From assembly GCF_000758625.1 (NCBI RefSeq), contig NZ_CP009283.1, positions 1,995,501 through 2,059,500 of the forward strand: 64,000 nt of DNA. The letters are read 5' to 3'. The position numbers and the translations under genes were made by a program. The DNA comes from Paenibacillus sp. FSL R7-0273 (lineage in GTDB: Bacteria > Bacillota > Bacilli > Paenibacillales > Paenibacillaceae). Of the stretch, positions 45,355-54,371 are shown one piece after another. Below the pieces are notes generated by a model. It was given only the letters and a program-made list of their open reading frames with translations, searched no databases and had not been told where the DNA came from. How positions within the stretch are numbered: position 1 is the first letter of the stretch; each line of letters begins with the position of its first letter.

Positions 45355-46734
45355 ATGCAGACTTTGCTGCTCTGGTTATTTTACATTTCTACCTTCTATG
45401 CTTTCATTCCCGGAATGATCAGCAGAATTTTCGGCTACCGCGTCTTCCGCAAGGGAATCGGGCGCAGTGAATTTGCCCTTACCTTTGATGACGGGCCGGA
45501 CCCGCACTATACACCGCTGCTGCTGGATCTTCTAAAGCGGTATGATGCCAAGGCGACCTTCTTTGTCGTAGGCTCACACGCCGAGCAGAATCCGGAGATT
45601 ATAAAGCGTATCCATGATGAGGGTCATCTCATCGGAATTCATAATTATGTGCACAAAACCAACTGGCTGATGCGGCCTGCAACCGTAAAGCAGCAGATTA
45701 AGCGTACAGATGACATTATTTACAGTATTACCGGTGTGCGCAGCACGTATTACCGTCCGCCGTGGGGGATTGTTAACCTGTTCGACTTCTCCAAGCGCCG
45801 TCAGGTGCAGATTGTTCTGTGGTCAGCGATGTTTGGGGACTGGAAGGAAAAGCTGGGTGCGGAGCGCCTGACCGGCAAGCTGCTTAACAAGCTGGGCCCC
45901 GGTGAGGTAATGCTTCTGCATGACTGCGGTACGACACTGGGCGCTGATCCCAAAGCACCGGAGCATATGCTGACCGCCCTGGAGCGCATGCTGCAGGAGG
46001 CGGACCGCCGCGGGCTGCGGAGCATCCGGATTGACGAGATGATCAGGCAGGTACAGACCTCCCCGATCTCGCGGCTCTCCTTCGGCAAACGCCTGGTCGT
46101 CGGCTTATGGCTGATCTGGGAGCAGTGCTTCCAGTTCCTGTTCCGGATTAAGACGATTGCCCCGGCTGACCCCTTTCTGCATTACCGGCTGCGCAAGTAT
46201 CAGGGCGAGCCTGTGCTGATGGATAACGGTGAACGCCTGGCCAAAGGCGACCCGATTATTGAGCTGCATATTGACAACAGGCAGCTGTTCGAGCTCGGCG
46301 TGCATTCCCGGTCCTCTGCACAGCTGGCCATCCGGATGATCCGGCGTATGGAAAAGGATCTGCCGGTGCTGGCGGAACGGATTGCCGCAGACATGGATCT
46401 GGCCGAAGCCAAGGCGCTGTACGGGGTAAGCATGCTTAACCGCGGACCCGAGAAATTCGGCTTCATGGTGCTTGATCTTCCGGACGGCTGGTTTGCCCGT
46501 TCGACCAAATTTTATCTGAGCATCCTGCTCAGTGTCATTCATCCGGCAGGCGGGGCACGGCTCAAGGAGCGCAGTGAGGTGCTGGTGCCGAAGATGATGC
46601 TCATGCCGGTCTCGGAGCTGCTTGACAAGATGAACCAGCAGCGGCCGCAGAAGCAGGTTAAGACGCGTGAGCGGGCAAGGGAAGAGGAGCTGGCCCTGGA
46701 AGCTGAGCTTCCGGGCGCGACGGCTGTCCATTAA
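45355..46734 (+). CDS. Polysaccharide deacetylase with C-terminal YkoP-like domain
   Basis: A 459-residue protein. An N-terminal hydrophobic segment (LLWLFYISTFYAFIPGM) anchors it; a NodB domain follows with TFDDGPDPHY, the histidines of GIHNYVH, YYRPPWG and MLLHDCG, all active-site motifs of CE4. The last 200 residues (YQGEPVLMDNGERLAKGDPIIELHIDN, MLNRGPEKFGF) match the YkoP-like domain that is a separate protein in some bacilli. Likely acts on peptidoglycan or another envelope glycan. ATG 45355 has only a weak ribosome site (AAAGCGGGG). Confidence 0.88.
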   Translation: MQTLLLWLFYISTFYAFIPGMISRIFGYRVFRKGIGRSEFALTFDDGPDPHYTPLLLDLLKRYDAKATFFVVGSHAEQNPEIIKRIHDEGHLIGIHNYVHKTNWLMRPATVKQQIKRTDDIIYSITGVRSTYYRPPWGIVNLFDFSKRRQVQIVLWSAMFGDWKEKLGAERLTGKLLNKLGPGEVMLLHDCGTTLGADPKAPEHMLTALERMLQEADRRGLRSIRIDEMIRQVQTSPISRLSFGKRLVVGLWLIWEQCFQFLFRIKTIAPADPFLHYRLRKYQGEPVLMDNGERLAKGDPIIELHIDNRQLFELGVHSRSSAQLAIRMIRRMEKDLPVLAERIAADMDLAEAKALYGVSMLNRGPEKFGFMVLDLPDGWFARSTKFYLSILLSVIHPAGGARLKERSEVLVPKMMLMPVSELLDKMNQQRPQKQVKTRERAREEELALEAELPGATAVH

Positions 46735-46806
46735 CATAATTAGCTGACTGAATCGTTAATTTGACTAGGCAATTATTATTGTTATAACTTGAGCAGGACA
46801 GGATAG

Positions 46807-46836
46807 GACAGGGGCTTTTGAGCTCCTGTCTTTTTT
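46807..46836 (+). terminator. Terminator after the NodB-YkoP gene
   Basis: GACAGGGGCT / AGCTCCTGTC stem followed by TTTTTTG. Confidence 0.8.
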
Positions 46837-46895
46837 GTTATCTGATATACAGCCTGCTGGCCATCCTCTTATTTTTCGTCTAATACTGAATTTAG

Positions 46896-47032
46896 TTTAG
46901 CGGATTATCCGCCGGCTGAATAGCTTAGCTGCAATTTATGCGGCCGGATAGTTGCATAGAATACAGCTATATTTGCAATCCCGGGTAAAACAGGCCTTTT
47001 AATTGTACAAAATGCAGTTATTCGTCTGGCAG
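46896..47032. repeat. Intergenic element of type 2, copy B
   Basis: TTTAGCGGATTATCCGCC (46896-46913), TAGCTTA, CTATATTTG and TGTACAAAATGC follow one another in the same order as at 25046. The remaining 46735-47113 holds one terminator and no gene. Confidence 0.5.
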
Positions 47033-47113
47033 AGGCTATACCTGTAAACGCCGGCATTAGTCTTTCACTTCATCCAAAAGAGCCCCGGACGCGTATACAG
47101 CAAAGGTCCGCAC

Positions 47114-47149
47114 ATAAAAAAAGTCCCGGACGCATTAAACGTCCGGGAC
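47114..47149 (-). terminator. Terminator of ilvD
   Basis: On the minus strand GTCCCGGACG / CGTCCGGGAC perfect 10-bp stem followed by TTTTTTT. Confidence 0.9.
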
Positions 47150-47165
47150 CTGCACACAACGATTA

Positions 47166-48851
47166 TTAAATCTTCAGCACGCCGCCTTTGCTGGCGTTGG
47201 TAACGAGTGCGGAATAACGGGCCAGATAGCCTTTTTTGACCTTAGGCTCAAAGCCCTTCCAGCCTGTGCGGCGGGTAGCCAGTGTTTCTTCATCAACCAG
47301 CAGCTCGATCTTGCGGTTGATCAGATCCAGCTCGATGATGTCTCCGTCTTCAACGAACGCGATCGGTCCGCCTTCAGCAGCTTCCGGCGAGATATGGCCG
47401 ATGCTGATTCCGCGGGATGCGCCGGAGAAGCGTCCGTCAGTGATCAGACCGACTTTGGCGCCAAGGCCCATACCGACGATCTGGGAGGTAGGGGCAAGCA
47501 TTTCCGGCATGCCCGGTCCGCCCTTCGGACCTTCGTAACGGATAACTACGACATGGCCTTCCTTAACCTTGCCGTTAGCGATGCCTTCCAGCGCAGTTTC
47601 CTGCGAGTCGAAGCAGATCGCAGGTCCTTTGTGGTAGCCGCCGACGGAAGCATCAACCGCACCGACCTTGATGATCGAGCCTTCTGGAGCGAGGTTGCCG
47701 TACAGTACAGCGAGGCCGCCCACTTCGGAGTACGGGTTGTCCAGCTTATGAATGACGCTGGTATCCAGGATTTCGTGGCCGCGGACATTCTCGGCAATGG
47801 TTTTGCCGGTGACGGTCATGCAGTCGCCGAAGATGGCGCCCGGCTTCTTAAGCAGCTCGTTCAGCACGGCGCTTACGCCGCCTGCCCGGTCAACGTCCTC
47901 GATGAAGATGTCGGAGGCTGGTGCCAGCTTGGCCAGATAAGGTACGCGGTTCGCCACTTCGTTGATGCGTTCCAGCGGATAATCGATTTCAGCCTCCTGG
48001 GCCAAAGCCAATGTGTGAAGCACTGTATTCGTAGAGCCGCCCATTGCCATATCCAGTGCGAAGGCGTTATCCAGTGACTCCTTGGTTACGATATCACGCG
48101 GCTTCAGGTCCAGCTTGATCAGCTCCATCAGCTGGGTTGCTGATTTGCGGACAAAATCTCTGCGCTCTTCAGCCACTGCCAGGATTGTTCCGTTACCCGG
48201 AAGGGCAAGTCCCATGGCTTCAGCCAGACAGTTCATGGAGTTCGCTGTGAACATACCTGAGCAGGAGCCGCAGGTAGGACAGCCGAATTGTTCAAGCTCC
48301 AGCAGCTCAGCATCGTTGATTTTGCCGACCTGATGCGCGCCTACGCCTTCGAATACGGAAGTAAGGGAGAGCTTGTTGCCTTTGCTGTCAACGCCGGCCT
48401 TCATGGGTCCGCCGCTGACAAAGATTGTCGGGATGTTGACGCGCAGGGCGCCCATCATCATGCCCGGGGTGATTTTATCACAGTTGGGAATGCAGACCAT
48501 GCCGTCGAACCAGTGCGCGGAAACAACGGTTTCCAGTGCATCTGCGATGATCTCGCGGCTTGGCAGTGAATAGCGCATGCCGATATGGCCCATGGCAATC
48601 CCGTCATCTACGCCGATTGTATTGAATTCAAAAGGAACGCCGCCGGCTTCGCGGATCGCTTCCTTGACGATTTTGCCGAACTCCTGAAGATGTACATGTC
48701 CAGGTACGATGTCGATGTAAGAGTTACAGACCGCAATGAACGGTTTGCCGAAATCCTCTTCCTTTACGCCTGCGGCACGCAGGAGACTGCGGTGCGGTGC
48801 ACGGTCGAAGCCTTTTTTAATCATGTCTGAACGCATTTTCTTGGCTGCCAT
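47166..48851 (-). CDS. ilvD: Dihydroxy-acid dehydratase
   Basis: A 561-residue iron-sulfur dehydratase of branched-chain amino-acid synthesis, converting 2,3-dihydroxy-isovalerate (and the methylvalerate) to the keto acid. Cluster cysteines are in [25 protein letters not shown] and [17 protein letters not shown]; the C-terminus has [24 protein letters not shown] 48851 follows GGGAGGGAA on the minus strand. It stands alone; other ilv genes are not in the window. Confidence 0.97.
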   Translation of the reverse strand: MAAKKMRSDMIKKGFDRAPHRSLLRAAGVKEEDFGKPFIAVCNSYIDIVPGHVHLQEFGKIVKEAIREAGGVPFEFNTIGVDDGIAMGHIGMRYSLPSREIIADALETVVSAHWFDGMVCIPNCDKITPGMMMGALRVNIPTIFVSGGPMKAGVDSKGNKLSLTSVFEGVGAHQVGKINDAELLELEQFGCPTCGSCSGMFTANSMNCLAEAMGLALPGNGTILAVAEERRDFVRKSATQLMELIKLDLKPRDIVTKESLDNAFALDMAMGGSTNTVLHTLALAQEAEIDYPLERINEVANRVPYLAKLAPASDIFIEDVDRAGGVSAVLNELLKKPGAIFGDCMTVTGKTIAENVRGHEILDTSVIHKLDNPYSEVGGLAVLYGNLAPEGSIIKVGAVDASVGGYHKGPAICFDSQETALEGIANGKVKEGHVVVIRYEGPKGGPGMPEMLAPTSQIVGMGLGAKVGLITDGRFSGASRGISIGHISPEAAEGGPIAFVEDGDIIELDLINRKIELLVDEETLATRRTGWKGFEPKVKKGYLARYSALVTNASKGGVLKI

Positions 48852-49323
48852 AATAACATTCCCTCCCGAAATTTGTTGAACGGATATAGTGTCGCATTAA
48901 CGCATTGCAATCCCGAAAGATGCGTATCTGCGGATTATAGAAAGAACGGGGTCCAGCTTCATTCAGAAGGAGGGCGGAGCCGTTTCTATAAAAAACAATG
49001 CCGTATTTAACAAGGTCTGACAAGCCTCCCGAAGCAGGCAGCCAGCAATTGTTATTAGTGAGTCTATCATAAAAGGCCTGTTTTTTCTACCGGACAATGT
49101 GAAGTTTGTCGGCTTATGGGGATCAGGCTGCGGACCTGATGCGGCGTAAGCGGTTATCTTGCGTCCCTCCGGTGATTCCCGCGGGTAACCAGCCTGCTTT
49201 TGAATGATGGGAGTAAAATAATGGGTGCTTCGTATTGTTACAATAAACATGTAATAAATAATACATTGCGGACACGGTTGAGCATCAGATCTGAGGCGTA
49301 GTCATAGTGCCCAAAAGATAAAT
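48852..49323. other. Gene-free region upstream of ilvD
   Basis: No gene seen. A possible ilvD -10 (TATAAT on minus, 48934-48939) lacks a clear -35. A GC-rich block at 49122-49195 can fold: ATCAGG (49122-49127) with CCTGAT (49135-49140), GGTTA (49152-49156) with TAACC (49186-49190), and AGGCTG (49125-49130) with CAGCCT (49190-49195). It matches no riboswitch or T-box that I know. Confidence 0.4.
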
Positions 49324-49360
49324 TGTAAGCGTTGACACCAAGAAAGGCCGGCATTATAAT
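49324..49360 (+). promoter_or_regulatory. Consensus sigma-A promoter overlapped by a perfect cre box
   Basis: TGTAAGCGTTGACA (49324-49337) matches every fixed position of the CcpA consensus. Its last six bases are the -35 TTGACA (49332-49337); after 17 bases comes TATAAT (49355-49360). CcpA bound here would block polymerase directly, so the GH2 gene should be silent on preferred sugars. The leader is about 100 bases and AT-rich. Confidence 0.9.
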
Positions 49361-49466
49361 CTGAATTGTTTTAACGGATATTATTCTTAGTCTGTATTGT
49401 AATTAATTATTTATTCTAATTAATCTGTAATAATTAAATGAAATGACAGGAGTGAAGCTCATTTTG

Positions 49467-51251
49467 ATGAATGAAGCAGGCCATACCCCAGTCCCCCGTC
49501 CGGAGTACCCGAGACCCCAGTTTGTGCGCAAGGCTTGGCAGAGCCTTAACGGGGAGTGGGATTTCAGCTTTGATGATGAGCGCACCGGTGAAGCAGAGCG
49601 CTGGTTTACGGGGGAGACGGGAGCATTTTCTGACCGGACCATACAGGTGCCGTTTGCTTTTCAGAGCAGGCTTAGCGGAATCGCTGACCCTTCTTTTCAT
49701 GATGTAGTATGGTACCGGAGAACGTTTGAGCTTCCCGCAGACTGGAACGGCAAGAGAATTGTATTGCACTTCGGGGCGGTAGATTATCTGGCAAAGGTCT
49801 GGATTAACGGACAGCTTGCCGCCGTGCATGAAGGTGGACATACCCCTTTTCAGGCAGAGATTACGGCATCCCTGGTTCATGGTAGTAATACGGTGGTCGT
49901 GAGGGCGGAGGATTTCAGCCGCGATGTTACTCTTCCCCGGGGCAAGCAGTATTGGCTGGAGAAGTCTGCTTCTATATTTTATACCCGGACCACCGGAATT
50001 TGGCAGAGTGTGTGGCTGGAGCCGCTGTCGGACGTTTATTTGGCCAAAACGCTGATTACCCCGGATATTGACCGCAATGAGGTCGGGATACAGACTTTTC
50101 TGAATGGCTATGAACACACGCCGGGTCAGTTGAAGCTCCGCGTCAGAATCAGCTTTGATAAGGAAGGGATTGCCGAAGATGAGTATGCGGTTGGCGGTGC
50201 GGAGCAGCAGCGGACGATCGGCCTTGGCGATTTCACCGATCACGGGCTTGGCCGGCTATGGAGCCCGGAGCACCCGAATCTGTATGATGTACAGTTTCAG
50301 CTTGTCTGCGGGGAGACGGTGATTGATGAAGCCGCTGCTTATTTTGGAATGCGCAAAATATCAGTGGAAAACGGGAAGCTCTGCCTGAACAACCGCCCGT
50401 ATTATCAGCGTCTCGTGCTGGATCAGGGTTATTTTCCAGACGGAATCCTGACAGCACCCTCGGATGGTGATTTGAGGCGTGATGCCGAGCTGGCCAAGGA
50501 GATGGGCTTCAACGGTGTCCGCAAGCACCAGAAGACAGAGGATCCGCGCTTCCTCTACTGGTGCGACAAGCTCGGCCTGCTGGTATGGAGTGAGGCGGCT
50601 AATGCGTATGAATTCTCAGAGCGTTATATCCGCCGCTTTACACGGGAGTGGCTGGAGATTATGGAGCGTGATTACAATCATCCCTGCATAGTAGCCTGGG
50701 TTCCGATTAATGAGAGCTGGGGGATTCCCAATGTTCAGATTGATGTACGCCAGCAGCAGCATGGACTCGCCATGTATCATTTAACGAAATCCCTCGATGG
50801 GACGAGACCTGTGGTTTATAATGACGGCTGGGAGCATATGACAACAGACCTGGTTACCATTCATGATTATGAGAGCCGCCGGGAGGTGCTGGAGCAGAGA
50901 TATGCCTCGGCTGAATCGGCCGTTAACGCCATGCCTGCGAACCGCAGGATTTTTGTAGGAGGGGCTTCGTACCAGGGGCAGCCGCTGCTTGTTTCGGAGT
51001 TTGGAGGCATTGCCTTCAAAAAAAGCGAGTGGGAGGGCTGGGGCTACTCCGGAGCGGAGAGCGGCGAGGACTTTGTGAGCCGGCTGAGAGCGGTGGTCGG
51101 ACCCATGTTCACATCACCGGTGATTCAGGGCTACTGCTACACCCAGCTGACCGATGTCGAGCAGGAGATTAACGGGCTGCTGACTTATGACAGAAAGCCT
51201 AAGGTGCCGCTGACGGTGATCCGCTCAATAATGATGAATGAGCCGGTATAG
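49467..51251 (+). CDS. Glycoside hydrolase family 2 enzyme
   Basis: A 594-residue three-domain GH2 protein: sugar-binding jelly roll (SLNGEWDFSFDDER; VWINGQLAAVHEGGHTPFQ), Ig-like domain and TIM barrel with probable acid/base glutamate in VPINESWG and nucleophile in LLVSEFGG. The family covers beta-galactosidase, beta-glucuronidase and beta-mannosidase; the substrate cannot be fixed from sequence alone. No signal peptide. ATG 49467 or TTG 49464 follow AGGAGTG (49448-49454); ATG 49443 has no ribosome site. Confidence 0.87.
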   Translation: MNEAGHTPVPRPEYPRPQFVRKAWQSLNGEWDFSFDDERTGEAERWFTGETGAFSDRTIQVPFAFQSRLSGIADPSFHDVVWYRRTFELPADWNGKRIVLHFGAVDYLAKVWINGQLAAVHEGGHTPFQAEITASLVHGSNTVVVRAEDFSRDVTLPRGKQYWLEKSASIFYTRTTGIWQSVWLEPLSDVYLAKTLITPDIDRNEVGIQTFLNGYEHTPGQLKLRVRISFDKEGIAEDEYAVGGAEQQRTIGLGDFTDHGLGRLWSPEHPNLYDVQFQLVCGETVIDEAAAYFGMRKISVENGKLCLNNRPYYQRLVLDQGYFPDGILTAPSDGDLRRDAELAKEMGFNGVRKHQKTEDPRFLYWCDKLGLLVWSEAANAYEFSERYIRRFTREWLEIMERDYNHPCIVAWVPINESWGIPNVQIDVRQQQHGLAMYHLTKSLDGTRPVVYNDGWEHMTTDLVTIHDYESRREVLEQRYASAESAVNAMPANRRIFVGGASYQGQPLLVSEFGGIAFKKSEWEGWGYSGAESGEDFVSRLRAVVGPMFTSPVIQGYCYTQLTDVEQEINGLLTYDRKPKVPLTVIRSIMMNEPV

Positions 51252-51325
51252 CCGGGCTCCTAATCCACCGGATGCCGGGTTGCGGCGCGGATTTAAAGCT
51301 ATTTTGTATGAAGGAGGATACGCCA

Positions 51326-52261
51326 GTGCAGGAGCTTAGCATTGAAGACCCGGACCGGCTGATCGCGGTGGCCCATGCCCTGTCCACGCGGCCGAGAGTC
51401 GATATTCTGCGGCTATTGAATGCGGGGAGTCTTAATATTATTGAAATTGCCGGCAGACTGGAGCTTCCGGTATCAACGGTCGCCAGCAATGTAAAAGTGC
51501 TGGAGGCCGCCGGACTGATCCGGACTGCCTCAGCTCCCGCTTCCCGCGGCTCGATGAAGGTGTGCACCAGCACCTCCGGCAATATTCTGATTAGCCTTGG
51601 CGGGCCAAAGGCCGGTTCCGGCGGTCAGACCTGTGTCTATGAGGTAGACATGCCGGTCGGCCATTACAGTGACTGTGAGACAGCGCCTACCTGCGGTATG
51701 GCCAGCGCCGAGGGGCTGATTATCAGGGAGGATGAACCGGCGGGCTTCTATCATCCCAAACGCATCAGTGCCCAGATAATCTGGCTGAGCCGGGGGTATG
51801 TGGAGTATCTGCTGCCGGTAGACCTTCCTGCGGGAGCAGAGCTTGAAGCGCTTGAGCTGTCCATGGAGCTGTGTTCTGAAGCGCCGAATTATGACCAGAG
51901 CTGGACGTCGGATATTTCTGTAAGGGTGAACGGTGTGGAGATCGGCATGTGGAGCTGTCCCGGTGATTTCGGTGACCGGCGCGGCAGACTGAATCCGCAG
52001 TGGTGGCCTGACGGCTCGACACAATACGGAATGCTGACAGTCTGGCGTGTGGAGCCTGGAATGACGACCCTTAATCAGCAAAAGATATCCGATATCAGCC
52101 TCAGCATGCTGCAGGTCAAGGAAAGTCCCAAGGTACGGCTGCGGATCGGTGTCAATCCGGAGGCGGTTAATCAGGGAGGGCTGAATCTGTTCGGCCGTGA
52201 GTTCGGTGATTATGCGCAGAATATTATAATGAAGATAAGCTATACCCTGCCGGCAGAATGA
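51326..52261 (+). CDS. ArsR-like regulator with large C-terminal domain
   Basis: A 311-residue protein. Residues about 5-75 form a winged helix (PRVDILRLLNAGSLNIIEIAGRLELPVSTVASNVKVLEAAGLIR) of the ArsR type. The remaining 230 residues are beta-rich with a CVYEVDMPVGHYSDCE...PTCGMAS cysteine set, then RISAQIIWLSRGYVEYLLP, and do not match a domain I can name; they may sense a sugar or metal. GTG 51326 lies eight bases after AAGGAGG (51311-51317), better than the in-frame ATG 51308. It follows the GH2 gene by 74 bp and probably regulates it. Confidence 0.82.
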   Translation: MQELSIEDPDRLIAVAHALSTRPRVDILRLLNAGSLNIIEIAGRLELPVSTVASNVKVLEAAGLIRTASAPASRGSMKVCTSTSGNILISLGGPKAGSGGQTCVYEVDMPVGHYSDCETAPTCGMASAEGLIIREDEPAGFYHPKRISAQIIWLSRGYVEYLLPVDLPAGAELEALELSMELCSEAPNYDQSWTSDISVRVNGVEIGMWSCPGDFGDRRGRLNPQWWPDGSTQYGMLTVWRVEPGMTTLNQQKISDISLSMLQVKESPKVRLRIGVNPEAVNQGGLNLFGREFGDYAQNIIMKISYTLPAE

Positions 52262-52270
52262 CGCGCATAA

Positions 52271-52320
52271 ACGCCCGGCTCCTGATAAGCGGATAACCGC
52301 TCATGGAGCCGGGCGTTTGT
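52271..52320 (+). terminator. Terminator after the ArsR-like gene
   Basis: ACGCCCGGCTCC / GGAGCCGGGCGT stem, followed by TTGTAG; the T-run is short. Confidence 0.7.
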
Positions 52321-52348
52321 AGTTGCAGGGGATATGCCGCCCGTGAAC

Positions 52349-53389
52349 TTAGGGTGTTCGCCGGAGTGCGGCGCGCTGCAGGGTAATCATCCAGTCCACC
52401 GGCGGTTCAACCAGCGGGTGAAGCCAGCGTTTTACGCCCGGTAGGGCCAGCAATATAGTGCAGAGCACGGCTGCTAGCACGAGCAGGGCAGCTCCCGCAG
52501 CATTGCCGATATAGCTGTAGATTCCCGAGACTGCGGCCAGCCGGACCACGAAGCCGTGGAGCAGGAACACATACAGCGTGCGGCGGCCCCAGTCGGTCAT
52601 CCGGCTGACACCATAAGGCACGAGTCCGAGAAAAGCGAGCGAAGCGGCAATCTGGACTGCGTACAGCGCAAGCCGGTATACGCCTGCATACCATGCAGCT
52701 GCGCCCAGCTGCATGTAAGTCATATTGCCGTACAGCCAGCCGAGGTGAAGCTCGGGAATCGCCAGGGCCAGAACGGCCAGGAACAGCAGGGAGGCTGCAG
52801 CAGCGGCGGCTTTAATATATTTGCGGTACAGCCTGGTAAAGGCTTCAAAAGAGAAATGATAGCCGATTACGAAGTAAGGCAGATAAACAAAGGTACGGCT
52901 GATGCTGAACCAGACCCCGTCAACCTGCAGGTAGCCTACAGCCACACCGGCTGTTACAGCGAAGGCGATCTGTGCGGGTGCAGACCACTTACCCATTCCC
53001 AGCATCAGAAGACGCCAGCAGGCATGGCTCGCCAGAAACCACAGGAGCAGATAAGGTGCGAATACGGAATGATGAATGCCGTCTACATGGAAAAGGGAAG
53101 CATCAAGTGCAGAATACAGGGACTGAAAGATCAGATATTGCATGCCGATCTGAAGGAGTACCTTGCGCCCTGCGCCGCCGGTAAGGCTTTTCTTCGCGAA
53201 ATACCCTGTTACCAGCACGAACAGCGGCATATGGAAGCTGAAAATCCACATATAAAGCCCGTGCACGCCGCCCATCCGGCTGATCAGAGGCTCGATCGCA
53301 TTGCCGGCAAATACAGTGACGATAAGCATGAAGCGCAGGTTGAGAAAAAAGGTCTCTCCGCGCGTCTCCAGCAAGTTCTCCCTTGCCAT
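52349..53389 (-). CDS. Acyltransferase 3 family membrane protein
   Basis: A 346-residue protein with about ten membrane helices. FFLNLRFMLIVTVFAGNAIEPLI, FSFHMPLFVLVTGYFAKKS and the late TLYVFLLHGFVVRL mark the acyltransferase-3 family near fucose 4-O-acetylase/YkrP proteins. These move acetyl groups onto extracellular glycans. ATG 53389 follows GGGGG. The FNR/CRP-type palindrome at 53481 lies in its promoter region. Confidence 0.87.
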   Translation of the reverse strand: MARENLLETRGETFFLNLRFMLIVTVFAGNAIEPLISRMGGVHGLYMWIFSFHMPLFVLVTGYFAKKSLTGGAGRKVLLQIGMQYLIFQSLYSALDASLFHVDGIHHSVFAPYLLLWFLASHACWRLLMLGMGKWSAPAQIAFAVTAGVAVGYLQVDGVWFSISRTFVYLPYFVIGYHFSFEAFTRLYRKYIKAAAAAASLLFLAVLALAIPELHLGWLYGNMTYMQLGAAAWYAGVYRLALYAVQIAASLAFLGLVPYGVSRMTDWGRRTLYVFLLHGFVVRLAAVSGIYSYIGNAAGAALLVLAAVLCTILLALPGVKRWLHPLVEPPVDWMITLQRAALRRTP

Positions 53390-53480
53390 TGCCTAACCCC
53401 CAAAGTTGTACTGTTTAAATTACGTTCTGCATGCATAAGTTTTTAATTTAATTTTAAAATACATGTTTTTAAGCAGGTTT

Positions 53481-53500
53481 ATTGTGAATTCAATCACAAT
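53481..53500. promoter_or_regulatory. FNR/CRP-family binding site
   Basis: ATTGTGAATTCAATCACAAT has perfect 7-bp arms around six bases, the TGTGA-N6-TCACA form bound by Fnr/CRP-like activators. On the minus strand a possible -10 (TATTTT, 53456-53461) would put the site near -40, a typical activation position for the acyltransferase gene. Confidence 0.65.
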
Positions 53501-53573
53501 AGAAAGCGCTATCAGCGGGTTTATTTGTGGCGATATGTTGAAGGTTGTTTGATTTCTGTGATTCCTCTATAAT
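53501..53573 (+). promoter_or_regulatory. Cre-like site and promoter of the alpha/beta hydrolase gene
   Basis: AGAAAGCGCTATCA (53501-53514) matches 13 of 14 positions of the cre consensus and directly abuts the FNR-type palindrome. The promoter is TTGTTT (53545-53550), 17 bases, TATAAT (53568-53573), 31 bases before the start codon. Confidence 0.65.
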
Positions 53574-53604
53574 TTTTGTATGCAGTACTCGGGAGTGAAC
53601 CTAA

Positions 53605-54345
53605 TTGAAGAAAACGATAAACCGGCGCAGAATCCTCTTATCGCTTGCCGTGTTCCTGATTATTGCCGGTCTGCTGCTGTGGAGATATTTGACACCGTAT
53701 GCGCCGGCCCACAATGCTGAAACGGCACTGCTCTCAGCCGGAGGAGTCACTGTGGAGCAGACTGACGGCTGGATTTCCTTTGAGCCTTCAGTCATAAGCG
53801 GCACAGCCGTTATTTTTTATCCCGGCGCGCTTGTAGCGGCGGAGGCATATGCGCCTCTGGCCAAAAGAATGGCCACTGCAGGACATCCGTTCTACATAGC
53901 CAAAATGCCGTTTAATCTGGCAGTTATCAAAGGAAATGCGGCGGCAGATATTATCAGTGCACACCCTGACTGGTCCTTTGTACTTGGAGGCCACTCGCTC
54001 GGCGGAGTTATGGCGTCACGTTATGCGGCAGAGCATGAGGATCAGCTGGAGGGTGTCTTTTTTCTTGCCTCCTATCCTGATGAAAAGGGCAATTTAAAGA
54101 ACACGACGCTGTCTGTTTTATCCGTACTCGGCACAGCCGATACAGTAGTTAACAGGGACAGCTATAATGAAGGCCGCAGCTATCTGCCTGGTAATACCGT
54201 CTATTTCTCCATCGACGGCGGCAACCACGCCCAGTTTGGCAGCTACGGCCCGCAGAAGGGTGACGGCGAACCGGCGATAACCGAAGAGAAGCAGCAGACC
54301 CAGACTGCGAAAGCCATGCTGGATTGGCTTGGCAACCTGCGATAG
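53605..54345 (+). CDS. Membrane-anchored alpha/beta hydrolase
   Basis: A 246-residue protein with a single N-terminal helix (ILLSLAVFLIIAGLLLWRYL) and an extracytoplasmic alpha/beta-hydrolase domain. The nucleophile is S131 in GGHSLGG; FFLASYPDE and GGNHAQFG supply the acid loop and the histidine. It resembles the alpha/beta-hydrolase-5 group with short catalytic cores. TTG 53605 follows GGGAGTGA. Substrate unknown. Confidence 0.87.
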   Translation: MKKTINRRRILLSLAVFLIIAGLLLWRYLTPYAPAHNAETALLSAGGVTVEQTDGWISFEPSVISGTAVIFYPGALVAAEAYAPLAKRMATAGHPFYIAKMPFNLAVIKGNAAADIISAHPDWSFVLGGHSLGGVMASRYAAEHEDQLEGVFFLASYPDEKGNLKNTTLSVLSVLGTADTVVNRDSYNEGRSYLPGNTVYFSIDGGNHAQFGSYGPQKGDGEPAITEEKQQTQTAKAMLDWLGNLR

Positions 54346-54371
54346 ATTCTATAGAAGCTGAGAGGAGTCGG

